Of a DNA stretch of 64,000 nt, positions 25,343-33,886 are shown in pieces. The notes below the pieces were generated by a model. It worked only from the letters and a program-made list of their open reading frames with translations. It ran no database searches and had not been told where the DNA came from. The stretch is from Amarobacter sp964507025 (GTDB taxonomy: Bacteria; Chloroflexota; Dehalococcoidia; Tepidiformales; Tepidiformaceae). Positions within the stretch are counted from its first letter, which is position 1. Each line of letters starts with the position of its first letter. Both the position numbers and the translations under genes were made by a program. Where the stretch lies: the NCBI GenBank assembly GCA_964507025.1, contig CAZDOK010000002.1, forward strand, positions 62,001-126,000. The letters run 5' to 3'.

Positions 25343-25978
25343 ATGACGCAGTTGCAGGCAGCAATTTTCGATATCGGCGGAGTGCTCACGCATTCGCCGG
25401 TCACCCGCATCAAGGACTTCTGCCGCGAGCATGGCATCCCGGATGAAGTCCGCATCGCCGTGTTCGGGCCCGAGGATGGGCCGTGGTCGCGCTTCGAGCG
25501 CAGCGAGCTCACCCCCCAGGGCTTCGCGGGCGAGTTCGATCGTCACCTGTCGGCAGTGGAGACGGGGGCGACTGGGAAGTTCTTCCAGGAGTGGTTCTTC
25601 CAGGGCTTCGGCGAGCGGCCCGAGATGATCGCGGTCGTGAGGCACCTGCGCGGCCAGGTGAAGCTCGGATCGATCACGAACAACGTCGCCCGCGAGGAGC
25701 CGGCCCAGCGGCGGACTTCGGGGCTCGACGTACACAGCCTGTTCGACGTGGTGGTGGAATCGGCGATCGTGGGCGTGCGTAAACCCGAGCCGCGCATCTA
25801 CGAGATCGCGTGCGAGCACCTGGGCATCGAGCCGCGCCAGGCTGTGTTTCTCGATGACATGGGCGCGAACCTGAAGGGCGCCCGGGCGCTCGGCATGTAC
25901 ACGATCAAGGTGGACCACACGACGAGCGCGATCGACGAGCTGGAGGAAGCGCTGGGTATCCCATTGCCGCGGCTGTAG
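25343..25978 (+). CDS. HAD-superfamily hydrolase, ACAD10-type
   Basis: 211 residues. Motif I is FDIGGVL: the nucleophile Asp is kept but the second Asp of DxD is Gly, as in the HAD domains of ACAD10/11-like proteins. SITNN (motif II), RKPEPRIY (motif III Lys) and FLDDMGANLKGA (motif IV) are intact. A phosphatase or dehalogenase-like reaction is possible. It precedes an acyl-CoA dehydrogenase gene, the same two activities fused in ACAD10. Confidence 0.85.
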   Translation: MTQLQAAIFDIGGVLTHSPVTRIKDFCREHGIPDEVRIAVFGPEDGPWSRFERSELTPQGFAGEFDRHLSAVETGATGKFFQEWFFQGFGERPEMIAVVRHLRGQVKLGSITNNVAREEPAQRRTSGLDVHSLFDVVVESAIVGVRKPEPRIYEIACEHLGIEPRQAVFLDDMGANLKGARALGMYTIKVDHTTSAIDELEEALGIPLPRL

Positions 25979-26066
25979 CACTGCCGCCGCGGAGCTCCCG
26001 ACGCACCCGCATAACGCTCCACCCGGAAATCGGATACCCTTCGCTTCACGCTAAGGAACGGAGCGA

Positions 26067-27314
26067 GTGGACGGCATGGAACAGTGGGAACTCGACCTCA
26101 TCGCCAGGGTGCGCGAGCTGGCGCGCGGGCCGTGGGTTGAACGTGCGGCCCGATATGACCGCGATGGCAGCTTCCCGCGCGAGAACCTGGATGAGCTGCA
26201 GGCGCTGAAGGTCCCGCAGATGGCGCTTTCTCGCGAGCTTGGCGGCCTCGGCATCAGCGCTGAAGGGCAGATGCGGGTGATGGAAGAAATCGCCTACGGC
26301 GATGGCTCGACCGCGGTGGCGCTCAACATGCACGTCCTGGTGGCGGGGTTCCTTGAGTCGATGCCGCCGTTCGCCCGGCGCGATGCTGTCCTGAGAGATA
26401 TGGGCCAGAACGGCACACTCATCTCCGGCCCCGGCTCGGTGCCGACGGGCGAAGTCGACAACCGCAAGGCGGGCTTCCGCTTCGTAGAAGATGGCGACTT
26501 CGTCGTCGGGAGCGGGCGGGCCGGCTTCGCGAGCATGAGCGAGGGCGCGAAGTACGCACTCATGGGCGGGCAGATCGACCGGGGCGAAGGCAACGAGCCT
26601 GACGTCGTGTTGAGCATCCCCGAGCTCAGCACGCCCGGCATCACGAACCTGATGAACTGGGACGCGATGGGCCTGCGGGCGACATCGAGCCACGACATCG
26701 TTGTGGAAGGCATGCGCCTGCCGAAGTCCGAAGTGCTGATCATCCCCGCGGCGATGCTGCGCATGGTGCTCCAGGCCCAGGCAAACGTGGTCAACGTGCA
26801 GACGCAGATGCGGGCGCGGGGCGCGCTGGGCATCCTGGCGATCTGGCTCGGGCTCGCGCAGGCAGCGTTCGACTTCACCGTCTTCTACGTGAAGGAGCGG
26901 CACGGCTACCTGGCCGGGCCGATGTCATCGGTGGGGGGCTCAGTGGGGTACCGCGCCGACCAGCCCTGGGCACAGCTCGGCATCGGAACCATGGAGCACT
27001 GGCTCGAGACAGGACGCATCGTGCTTTACGACACCATCCGCCGGCTGGAAACGCCGTTCGAAAGCTCGCAGGCGTTCACGCGGCACCTGGTCCGCACGGT
27101 CTATCACCTGCGCCGCATGAGCGAGGAAGTCTCGGCGGGGGCGATGCGCGTGTGCGGCGCCCACGCGTACGTGCGGAGCCGCCCGCTGGAGCGCATCTAC
27201 CGCGACATGGTGGGCGGCAACGTGATGGCGTGGAAGACGGACGAGCTGTTGCACTCGCTTGGGCTTTCGGCTCTTGGGCGAGAGATCACGTTCGTTGGCC
27301 CGGCGGGCACCTGA
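26067..27314 (+). CDS. Acyl-CoA dehydrogenase family protein
   Basis: 415 residues with the three-domain ACAD layout: N-terminal helices with KVPQMALSRELGGLGIS, a beta domain (SGPGSVPTGEVDNRKAGFRF, MNWDAMGLRATSSHDIVVEG) and a C-terminal helical domain (LGIAFDFTVFY region, VSAGAMRVCGAHAYVRSRPLERIYRDM). FAD-dependent alpha,beta-dehydrogenation or a monooxygenase/desulfurase variant is possible; the catalytic Glu is not obvious by eye. GTG 26067 start with GGA-rich upstream. Confidence 0.85.
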   Translation: MDGMEQWELDLIARVRELARGPWVERAARYDRDGSFPRENLDELQALKVPQMALSRELGGLGISAEGQMRVMEEIAYGDGSTAVALNMHVLVAGFLESMPPFARRDAVLRDMGQNGTLISGPGSVPTGEVDNRKAGFRFVEDGDFVVGSGRAGFASMSEGAKYALMGGQIDRGEGNEPDVVLSIPELSTPGITNLMNWDAMGLRATSSHDIVVEGMRLPKSEVLIIPAAMLRMVLQAQANVVNVQTQMRARGALGILAIWLGLAQAAFDFTVFYVKERHGYLAGPMSSVGGSVGYRADQPWAQLGIGTMEHWLETGRIVLYDTIRRLETPFESSQAFTRHLVRTVYHLRRMSEEVSAGAMRVCGAHAYVRSRPLERIYRDMVGGNVMAWKTDELLHSLGLSALGREITFVGPAGT

Positions 27315-27323
27315 CGAGGGCGG

Positions 27324-27782
27324 TCAGACCGGGAAGTACACCCAGGTGCGCCACTTTTGCGGGTCAGGCTCCTGTTCGGGGTCGCTTTCGTAAACCTCCC
27401 ACATGGCGCCGGTGACCAGCCTGCCCTGCGCCTGGAGCCAGTCCATCACGGCCCGGTAGGCGGCCTCCATTGCATCGTAGGGGCCGATGTGCAGCGTCTT
27501 CGCGACCTGCGCCGCGGGCCGAACGCCGGCAATGACGCCCTCACCCCCATCGATCGGGGTCGCTACCGGCGCGCCGACCTCCAGTTCGACTTCGTCGCTG
27601 CCGACGGCGAGGTAGCGCGTCCAGGGAGGGCCGGCGGGCGCGACCTGGTGCGAGCCGAGCCAGCCGAATAGCTGGCCGAAGAGCGGGCCCATGCGCTGGC
27701 CAATCTCAGCCATGGGGACGGTCGCGCGGACGGCGACGTAGGGCTGGCGGGGCTGTTGTTCGATCTCGATCGTGTAGTCCAT
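27324..27782 (-). CDS. GyrI-like / effector-binding domain protein
   Basis: 152 residues. MDYTIEIEQQPRQPYVAVRATVPMAEI, then VELEVGAPV and KTLHIGPYDAMEAAYRAVMDWL match the GyrI-like (SOUL/AraC effector-binding) fold, which binds small hydrophobic ligands or inhibits gyrase in GyrI. No DNA-binding domain is present. ATG 27782 follows AGGAG. Its upstream region is long and contains a terminator-like hairpin. Confidence 0.82.
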   Translation of the reverse strand: MDYTIEIEQQPRQPYVAVRATVPMAEIGQRMGPLFGQLFGWLGSHQVAPAGPPWTRYLAVGSDEVELEVGAPVATPIDGGEGVIAGVRPAAQVAKTLHIGPYDAMEAAYRAVMDWLQAQGRLVTGAMWEVYESDPEQEPDPQKWRTWVYFPV

Positions 27783-28083
27783 GCGAAGGCTCCTGCGGGG
27801 GTGACTGCGAGCTCCATGGTGAGGCGGAGGGGTGTCGCCGGGCAGGGGCTTCGGGGCCGGGTTCGGCGGACCAGGTGGGCGAATCCGTGGAAAAGGGAAA
27901 GCCCGGTGGAGCGGACACCGGGCTTTCGCGGCCGGCGACATGGCGTCTGCCGGCGGTGTTTCGGCGGGAGCTACGAGCGGAATAGCGCCCCGCGCTGGCG
28001 GAAGATACGAAAGGCGACACAACGGCGTCAATCGGTATGTCGAAATCTTTGCATTCCGGCGCGGCCAGCGTAGCCTTCAGCGC
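27783..28083. promoter_or_regulatory. Divergent intergenic region of 301 bp
   Basis: This gap between a GyrI-like gene and sir2 holds no supportable gene. It contains a strong hairpin (27897-27927). On the minus strand TTGACG-N18-TATCTT near 28030-28050 is a possible promoter, which would give the GyrI-like gene a leader of over 200 nt that includes the hairpin. Confidence 0.4.
27897..27927. terminator. Strong hairpin, possible attenuator
   Basis: GAAAGCCCGGTG-gagcgga-CACCGGGCTTTC is a perfect 12-bp stem with a 7-nt loop. It lies between divergent genes, where an ordinary terminator has no obvious transcript to end. Confidence 0.6.
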
Positions 28084-28848
28084 ATGACTGACCAGCAACT
28101 CATCGAGCGTGTCGCGGGCTGGCTGCGCGAGTCGTCGCGTGTTGTGGTGCTCACGGGCGCGGGCATCAGCACGGAGTCCGGAATCCCGGACTTCCGGGGG
28201 CCCCAGGGCGTCTGGACGAAGAATCCCGGGGCCGAGCGGACGTCGACGCTGCAGCACTACCTGGCCAACCGCGATGCGCGGGTGCGCGCGTGGCAGAACC
28301 GGGCGAACGGGTCGAGCTGGTCGGCCGCCGAGCCGAACGCCGGGCACAAGGCCATCGCGAACCTGGAGCGCAAGGGCAGGCTCCATACGCTGGTGACCCA
28401 GAACATCGACAGCCTCCACCTGAGGGCGGGCAGCTCGCCGGCCCGGACGATCGAAATCCATGGCAATGTCCGAGACTTCGTCTGCATGCGCTGCGGCGAA
28501 CGCGGGCCGATCGAGCGGGTGCTGGAGCGCGTTCGGGCTGGCGAGGATGATCCACCCTGCCGCGGTTGCGGCGGCATCCTGAAGTCCGCCACCATCTCGT
28601 TTGGGCAGAACCTGGTGCGGGAAGACCTGGAGCGCGCGGAACGGGCCGCCTCGGAATGCGATACCTTCCTGGCGATCGGGACATCGCTAACGGTCTACCC
28701 CGTTGCCTTGCTGCCGGAGATGGCGCTGCGGAACGGCGCGCGGCTCGTCATCCTGAACGCCCAGGACACCCCCTACGACACGATCGCCCACGAGGTGATT
28801 CACGAGCGGATTGGCGACGTGCTGCCGCGGATCGTCGACGCGGTCTGA
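28084..28848 (+). CDS. NAD-dependent protein deacylase, Sir2 family
   Basis: 254 residues. All sirtuin motifs are visible: GAGISTESGIPDFRG, TQNIDSLH, catalytic His in IEIHGN, zinc pairs CMRC and CRGC, and GTSLTVYP. It removes acyl groups from lysines using NAD+. ATG 28084. No RBS stands out. Single gene followed 56 bp later by a serine hydrolase. Confidence 0.93.
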   Translation: MTDQQLIERVAGWLRESSRVVVLTGAGISTESGIPDFRGPQGVWTKNPGAERTSTLQHYLANRDARVRAWQNRANGSSWSAAEPNAGHKAIANLERKGRLHTLVTQNIDSLHLRAGSSPARTIEIHGNVRDFVCMRCGERGPIERVLERVRAGEDDPPCRGCGGILKSATISFGQNLVREDLERAERAASECDTFLAIGTSLTVYPVALLPEMALRNGARLVILNAQDTPYDTIAHEVIHERIGDVLPRIVDAV

Positions 28849-28904
28849 CCGGCCGGGCGCGGTCTGGTACGCTCCGGCGGCAACGTCGCTGGAGGATTTT
28901 GCCC

Positions 28905-30134
28905 GTGGCCATCGCCGAAACATCCGCACCCGCCGAACTGGGCCTCGACCCCGCACGCCTGTCGTACATCGACGAGCACCTGAGGCGGTACGTCGATTCC
29001 GGCAAGATGGCGGGGACACTGGTGCTGATAGCGCGAGGCGGCGAGATCGGCCACGTCGCCGCCTACGGGCTGGCCGACCGCGAACGCAACGTGCCGATGG
29101 CGCGAGACACGATCTTCCGCATCTACTCCATGACGAAGCCAATCACTTCCGTGGCGCTGATGCAGCTTTACGAACGCGGACTCTTCCAGATAGACGACCC
29201 GGTGGAGAAGTACATCCCCGAATGGAAGGATCAGCGGGTGTACGTGATGGGGAGCGGGGCCGCGATGGTGACGAAGCCGGCCACCCGGCCGATGACCGTC
29301 CGCGACCTGCTCTCGCACCAGTCGGGTCTCACCTACGGGTTCCTTGAGCGCACGAACGTCGATGCGATGTACCGCGAGAACGGCATCGGGAACATCGAGA
29401 CGGGCGGCACGCTCCACGACATGGTGACCGCCCTGGCCCAACTTCCACTGGAGTTCTCGCCGGGCGATGCCTGGAACTATTCGGTTGCGACGGACGTGTG
29501 CGGGTACCTGGTGGAGGTCATCAGCGGCCGCCAGTTCGACGACTACCTGCAGGCCAACATTTTCGACCCGCTGGGCATGATCGAGACGGGGTTCCATGTG
29601 CCCCACGCGAAGGCCGGGCGGCTGGCGGCGAACTACGGTGTGGCGCCGGGCGGCGGGATCCGGCTCATCGATGACCCGGCCACCAGCGCTTACCTGCAGC
29701 CGCCGTCGTTTCTTTCCGGCGGCGCCGGGCTGGTATCGACCATCGATGACTACCTGCGGTTCTGCCAGTCGCTCCTGAACGGCGGCGAGCTCGACGGCCG
29801 GCGGATCATCGGGCGGAAGACCCTCGAGCTGATCACCTCGAACCACCTGCCCGAAGGGAAGGACCTGGCCGCCCACGCGCTGGGACGGTGGGCGGAAAGC
29901 GCGTTCGCGGGGATTGGCTTCGGGCTTGGCTTCTCGGTGACCGTCGACCCGGCGAAGTCGCAGATATCGGGCACCCCGGGCGAGTTCTCATGGGGTGGAG
30001 CGGCGAGCACCGTGTTCTGGGTCGACCCGATCGAAGACCTGGTCTGCATCTTCATGACGCAGCTGATGCCGTCATCGCACTACAACATCCGGCGGGAGCT
30101 TCGGGCGATCGTGTACTCGGCGCTGGCGGATTGA
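28905..30134 (+). CDS. Serine hydrolase, class C beta-lactamase fold
   Basis: 409 residues. Ser75 and Lys78 in IYSMTKP form SxxK; YSVATDV carries the Tyr, and GTPGEFSWGGAASTVFWV is the third motif region (WGG replacing KTG). GTG 28905 follows GGAGGA by 8 bp. EstB/LovD-like esterase is the most probable activity. The second of two such enzymes in the window (the other at 23459), but the two are clearly different subfamilies. Confidence 0.88.
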   Translation: MAIAETSAPAELGLDPARLSYIDEHLRRYVDSGKMAGTLVLIARGGEIGHVAAYGLADRERNVPMARDTIFRIYSMTKPITSVALMQLYERGLFQIDDPVEKYIPEWKDQRVYVMGSGAAMVTKPATRPMTVRDLLSHQSGLTYGFLERTNVDAMYRENGIGNIETGGTLHDMVTALAQLPLEFSPGDAWNYSVATDVCGYLVEVISGRQFDDYLQANIFDPLGMIETGFHVPHAKAGRLAANYGVAPGGGIRLIDDPATSAYLQPPSFLSGGAGLVSTIDDYLRFCQSLLNGGELDGRRIIGRKTLELITSNHLPEGKDLAAHALGRWAESAFAGIGFGLGFSVTVDPAKSQISGTPGEFSWGGAASTVFWVDPIEDLVCIFMTQLMPSSHYNIRRELRAIVYSALAD

Positions 30135-30240
30135 GGGAGAAGGGAGAAGTGGCGCCGCCCAGCCCCACTACCCAGCACGCGCCTGTGGTGGACTGCCTTG
30201 CATTGACCAACGACCAGTGACCAGCACCAGTCAATCGCTG
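30133..30240 (+). repeat. Short intergenic heptad-like repeats
   Basis: GGGAGAA occurs twice in tandem at about 30135, and a GACCA-rich stretch with imperfect heptads (ACGACCAGTGACCAGCACCAG type spacing) lies near 30208-30230. They resemble low-copy intergenic heptads but are weaker than the AGGAAAG family. Confidence 0.35.
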
Positions 30241-30266
30241 ACGGCGATACAGCAGGGGGAGGGGAC

Positions 30267-30707
30267 ATGGGGTTCCGGGAGCTGACGGCCAGGGAGGTCG
30301 AACTGGTGCTCGAGAAGGAGCGGATCGTGCGCATTGCGTTCTCGGCCGGCGGCGAACAGTTCGTCGTTCCCGTGTTCTACGTGTGGTACGAAGGGGCGCT
30401 GTGCGGGCTGACCACGCCAGGGCGGAAGACCACGATGGCCGCGGAGAACCCGAACGTCGCCTTCCAGGTCGATAGCACGGTCACGACCGGGCCGTGGGAG
30501 TGGGCGAGCGTGGCGGGGGAGGGGACATTCGAGCACGTTGAGGACCCGTGGGAGTATGGCGCGTTCGCGGCGACGCTCCAGGCGCGGCTCGGGGATGCAC
30601 CAGCGTGGGCCGTTAGCATGCTCCAGGCGCGCTTCGAGGAGCTGGGGACCTATGCGTGGCGCATAGTGCCGCGGGACCTGCACGGCCGGGCACACGGGCC
30701 AGAGTAG
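30267..30707 (+). CDS. Pyridoxamine 5'-phosphate oxidase-like flavin-binding protein
   Basis: 146 residues. The split-barrel pattern MGFRELTAREVELVLEKERIVRIAF, PVFYVWYEGALCGLTTPGRKTTMAAENPNVAFQVD and WASVAGEGTFEHV matches small FMN- or F420-binding proteins of the PPOX fold. Likely a flavin reductase or heme-related sensor; the substrate is not evident. Confidence 0.82.
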   Translation: MGFRELTAREVELVLEKERIVRIAFSAGGEQFVVPVFYVWYEGALCGLTTPGRKTTMAAENPNVAFQVDSTVTTGPWEWASVAGEGTFEHVEDPWEYGAFAATLQARLGDAPAWAVSMLQARFEELGTYAWRIVPRDLHGRAHGPE

Positions 30708-30720
30708 CGCGGCTCGAACC

Positions 30721-31488
30721 TCAGGCGGGCTTCCGCGCGCGCATCACCGCGATGGGGATGCTGAAGCCCCATGGGTCGTCGCGGAGCTCGAAGGCGGCCG
30801 CGACCGCACTGGTGGCCTCGGCCATGAGCTGGCGGAGGATGGCGACCTTCTCGGACGGGCACTGCTGGCGCTTCGCCCAGTCAGTGCCATCGAGCGGGAG
30901 GCCGAAGCGGTCGAGCATCTCAGGTTCGAACCCGGCGGCCCGGAGCATCCGCATCCATTCGGAGCCTCGGTAGTCGCGGACGTGGGATGGGTCGCGCAGA
31001 AACTCGATGCAGTTGAGGAAGGTATCGAGGGCGGGTTCCTCGGGCGCGACGGTATCAGCGACGATGAGGACACCCCCGGGACGAAGGACGCGGAAGGCTT
31101 CGTTGAGCGCGCGGGCCGGGTCGGCGTAGTGGTGGGCGCTGACCCGGCTGGTCACGACATCGACCGTTGCACTTTCGAACGGGAGCCGTTCCACGTCGCC
31201 CACGCGGAATTCGACGTTCGCGAGCCCACGCCGGGCAGCGAGGGAGGTTGCCATTTCGACCATCTCGGGGGTGACATCGATGCCGACGACGCGGGCGGCG
31301 TGAGGGGCGCAGGCGAGTGCCGTGTGCCCGGCGCCGGAGCCCATGTCGACGGCCAGCTCGTTCCCGGTGAACCCGGCTGCCTCGACGATGGTCCGCAGAT
31401 CGGGGCCGTTCGCGTGGTAGGAGAAGGTGGCGTAGGCCTGCGCGACGGGGCCGAACTGCTTACGAACCTGGTCGGTGGGCGAAGTCAT
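30721..31488 (-). CDS. SAM-dependent class I methyltransferase
   Basis: 255 residues. SAM motif I is LAVDMGSGAGHTA, followed by VVGIDVTPEMVEMA, GDVERLPFESATVDVVTSRVSAHHYADP and VLRPGGVLIVADTV. The pattern is of UbiE/Methyltransf_11 type. ATG 31488. Divergent from the LysR gene, whose product may control it. Substrate unknown. Confidence 0.88.
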   Translation of the reverse strand: MTSPTDQVRKQFGPVAQAYATFSYHANGPDLRTIVEAAGFTGNELAVDMGSGAGHTALACAPHAARVVGIDVTPEMVEMATSLAARRGLANVEFRVGDVERLPFESATVDVVTSRVSAHHYADPARALNEAFRVLRPGGVLIVADTVAPEEPALDTFLNCIEFLRDPSHVRDYRGSEWMRMLRAAGFEPEMLDRFGLPLDGTDWAKRQQCPSEKVAILRQLMAEATSAVAAAFELRDDPWGFSIPIAVMRARKPA

Positions 31489-31583
31489 GCGCGTGCTCCC
31501 CTGGTTTGTGCTTCCAGCTTCCGGCCAAACATGACGGTCGTCTAGGATATGCGTGCCATCGTTTCGATAGCCTGGAGGCATGC

Positions 31584-32459
31584 ATGGAGCTGCATCAACT
31601 GCGGTATCTGCGCGCGGTCGTGCGGAGCGGGTCGGTAACGGCCGCGGCGGAAGCGGAGTTCGTCGCGCAACCCTCGGTGAGCAAACAGCTCCGGCTGCTG
31701 GAAAAGGAGCTCGGTGTGCCGCTCTTCCATCGGGTCGGGCGGAAGGTGGTGCCGACAGATGCGGCGGTGGCGCTGTCAGACTGCGCCGACCGGGTATTCG
31801 ACGACCTGGCAGCAACGGTGGCGGCGATTTCGGGGCCAGAGTCGGTGCGCGGCGGGACGTTGCGGATGTGCGCGACGGAGACGGTGACCGACCACCTGCT
31901 GCCGCCGGCGCTGACGGAGCTGCAACGGCGCTACCCGGGGTGCCACGTACGGGTCGAGATGCTGGGTACCGACGACGCGGTGGCGCGGGTGCTGGCCGAC
32001 GACGTGGACCTCGCGATCGTGGCGTTGCCGCTGGCGGACTCGCGGCTCGACATCCACGTGTTGCTGGAGGAGGAGGTACTCCTCGCGGTGCCGCGCGGCC
32101 ACCGCTGGTCGGAGGTGGAGCAGGTGCCTATCGCGGAGGCGCTGGCGGAGCCGGGCCTGTTGCTTTCGATGCCGGGACACGGGTTGCGAGCCCTGGTCGA
32201 CGACGCGTCGAAGCGGGCGGGGATCGAGGTCGTGGGGCGGATCGAACTCCGGTCCCAGGCGGCATTGCTGGCGATGGTGGCGGCCGGGGGCGGGGTGGCT
32301 TTCGCGCCACGAATGACGGTGGACGGACGGAGCGATGTGGCCGCCATCCCCGTTGAGCCGGGCTTGAGCCGCCAGGTGGGGTGGGTGCGGCGGAAGGGGC
32401 GTCACCTCCCGGCCATCGGGGTCGAGCTGCTGCGGCTGGTGGGCTGGACCGCGGAGTAG
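31584..32459 (+). CDS. LysR-family transcriptional regulator
   Basis: 291 residues. N-terminal HTH (MELHQLRYLRAVVRSGSVTAAAEAEFVAQPSVSKQLRLLEKELGVPLF pattern) and a C-terminal substrate-binding domain. ATG 31584 follows GGAGG. The short palindrome ATCG-ttt-CGAT just upstream (31558-31568) may be part of its autoregulatory site. Target and inducer are unknown; the divergent methyltransferase is a typical LysR target by position. Confidence 0.92.
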   Translation: MELHQLRYLRAVVRSGSVTAAAEAEFVAQPSVSKQLRLLEKELGVPLFHRVGRKVVPTDAAVALSDCADRVFDDLAATVAAISGPESVRGGTLRMCATETVTDHLLPPALTELQRRYPGCHVRVEMLGTDDAVARVLADDVDLAIVALPLADSRLDIHVLLEEEVLLAVPRGHRWSEVEQVPIAEALAEPGLLLSMPGHGLRALVDDASKRAGIEVVGRIELRSQAALLAMVAAGGGVAFAPRMTVDGRSDVAAIPVEPGLSRQVGWVRRKGRHLPAIGVELLRLVGWTAE

Positions 32460-32463
32460 CAGG

Positions 32464-32721
32464 CTACCGGCTGGCGAACTCCTCGATGCTTGCGGCCAGC
32501 GCATGCTGGTAGATGGGCGCCTTCGCAACCTCGACGCCATCCACCGCGACGACGGGGATCTCGAACATGTAGCGCTGGTGGAGCGCCTCGTCGGTCTCGA
32601 TGTTCACGAGGTCGATGGTCATGGGGGTGCGGCGGGAGATGCGCCTCAAGAACTGCTCGGCCTGGTCGCAGAGGCTGCAGCCGGGCCTGCCATAGAGGGT
32701 GACCCGGAGAGGCGGCGGCAT
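32464..32721 (-). CDS. Glutaredoxin-like protein
   Basis: 85 residues, with VTLYGRPGCSLCDQAEQFL (CxxC motif) and IPVVAVDGVEV (cis-Pro). It belongs to the DUF836/glutaredoxin-like family. Its ATG overlaps the lgt stop (TGATG), so the two genes are co-translated. Role probably in thiol redox or a reductant step. Confidence 0.88.
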   Translation of the reverse strand: MPPPLRVTLYGRPGCSLCDQAEQFLRRISRRTPMTIDLVNIETDEALHQRYMFEIPVVAVDGVEVAKAPIYQHALAASIEEFASR

Positions 32722-33659
32722 CAGGCGGGCGAGGGCGAGCCGGTGGGCTCGTCGTCGGGAGGCGGCAGGTCGCCCCAGACCCGTTCGGCGTATTCAGGCG
32801 TGATGGGGCCTGGCTTCCGGTAGAGGATGCCGGCGGCGATGACGGCGATGCCCAGGAGGATGCCGCTGGTGAGCTGGGGCACCGGCACGTTCGCGATGGT
32901 CTGCTCATCGAACCGGAAGTAGGAGAGGAAGAAGCGCATGATGCCGTACATGGCGACATAGCTGCAGAAAACCCAGCCGGGAACCCGGATGAAGCGGCGG
33001 GCGACGAAGAGGAGGATGGCGAGGATGATGAAATCGCCGAGGAGCTCGTAGCCGCCGGCGACCGGGTGCACGGCATAGGTATCGAGCGGGCGGAGGGGAT
33101 CGTTCGGGTCCTGGTTGTTGAGCCAGTAGCGGTACTGCGGGCTATCGGGGTGGAGGTACTTCACGGCCCATGGGAGGCCGGAGCGGTCGGCGAGGTGCTC
33201 GCCGTTGATGAGGTCGCCGATGCGGCCGATGCCCTGGCCGAGGATCATGCCGGGGGCGGCAGCATCGAGGCCGATGGCGATGGGCCACTTGTGATAGAGC
33301 GCGTAGAGCAGGCCGCCAAGCACGCCTCCGAGGAGTCCCCCATACAGGGTGATGCCGCCTTCGGTAATGCCGGTGACGATCTTCAGGGGGTCGCCCGAGA
33401 AGCGGTCCCAGTGTTCGAACACGTAGAACAAGCGGGCGCCAACGATGGCGGATGGGACGCCAACGAGGGCGATCTCCTGGGCGACCTCGGGCGGGATGCC
33501 ATCTTTCTTGGCGATCCACACGGAGAGGGAGACGCCCGCGATGATGCCGATGGCCGTGAAGAGGCCGTGCCAGGTGAGGGTGAACGGCCCCAAGTCGAAC
33601 ATGACCGGGTTGATGTCGATGTTGATGGCGAGGAAGGGAAGCAGGGCGAGGCCACTCAT
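32721..33659 (-). CDS. lgt: Prolipoprotein diacylglyceryl transferase
   Basis: 312 residues with seven predicted membrane helices. GARLFYVFEHWD, GGITLYGGLLGG, GQGIGRIGDLINGEH (the Lgt signature) and PVAGGYELLGDF fit the family; the extra C-terminal tail is Pro-rich and polar. It transfers diacylglycerol to the lipobox Cys, consistent with the many lipoproteins in the window. ATG 33659. Confidence 0.95.
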   Translation of the reverse strand: MSGLALLPFLAINIDINPVMFDLGPFTLTWHGLFTAIGIIAGVSLSVWIAKKDGIPPEVAQEIALVGVPSAIVGARLFYVFEHWDRFSGDPLKIVTGITEGGITLYGGLLGGVLGGLLYALYHKWPIAIGLDAAAPGMILGQGIGRIGDLINGEHLADRSGLPWAVKYLHPDSPQYRYWLNNQDPNDPLRPLDTYAVHPVAGGYELLGDFIILAILLFVARRFIRVPGWVFCSYVAMYGIMRFFLSYFRFDEQTIANVPVPQLTSGILLGIAVIAAGILYRKPGPITPEYAERVWGDLPPPDDEPTGSPSPA

Positions 33660-33886
33660 GTGCCGATAAGCGTACAGGCGAGATGGGATAGCGGCGATGC
33701 GGGATCGAGAGGAAAGGAAGAGGAGAGGAAAGAGGACAGAGGGGCGATCGACGCCAGGAGGGAATGGCGAAGGGCGAGCGTGCGCCGGCCGGGCGAATCC
33801 ATGAGTCCGCCAGGGGTGCGGTGGGCGCGGGGCAGTAGAGCGGCGCTGGGTAACCCGCGACCAGCGGCCCGGTGTAGGCTTAGGGC
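33660..33886. repeat. Intergenic region with purine heptads
   Basis: The 227-bp gap between lgt and the crotonase-like gene contains AGGAAAG heptads at 33710-33744 (copies of AGGAAAG, AGGAAAG, AGGACAG). It includes the lgt promoter region; no gene is supported. Confidence 0.5.
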
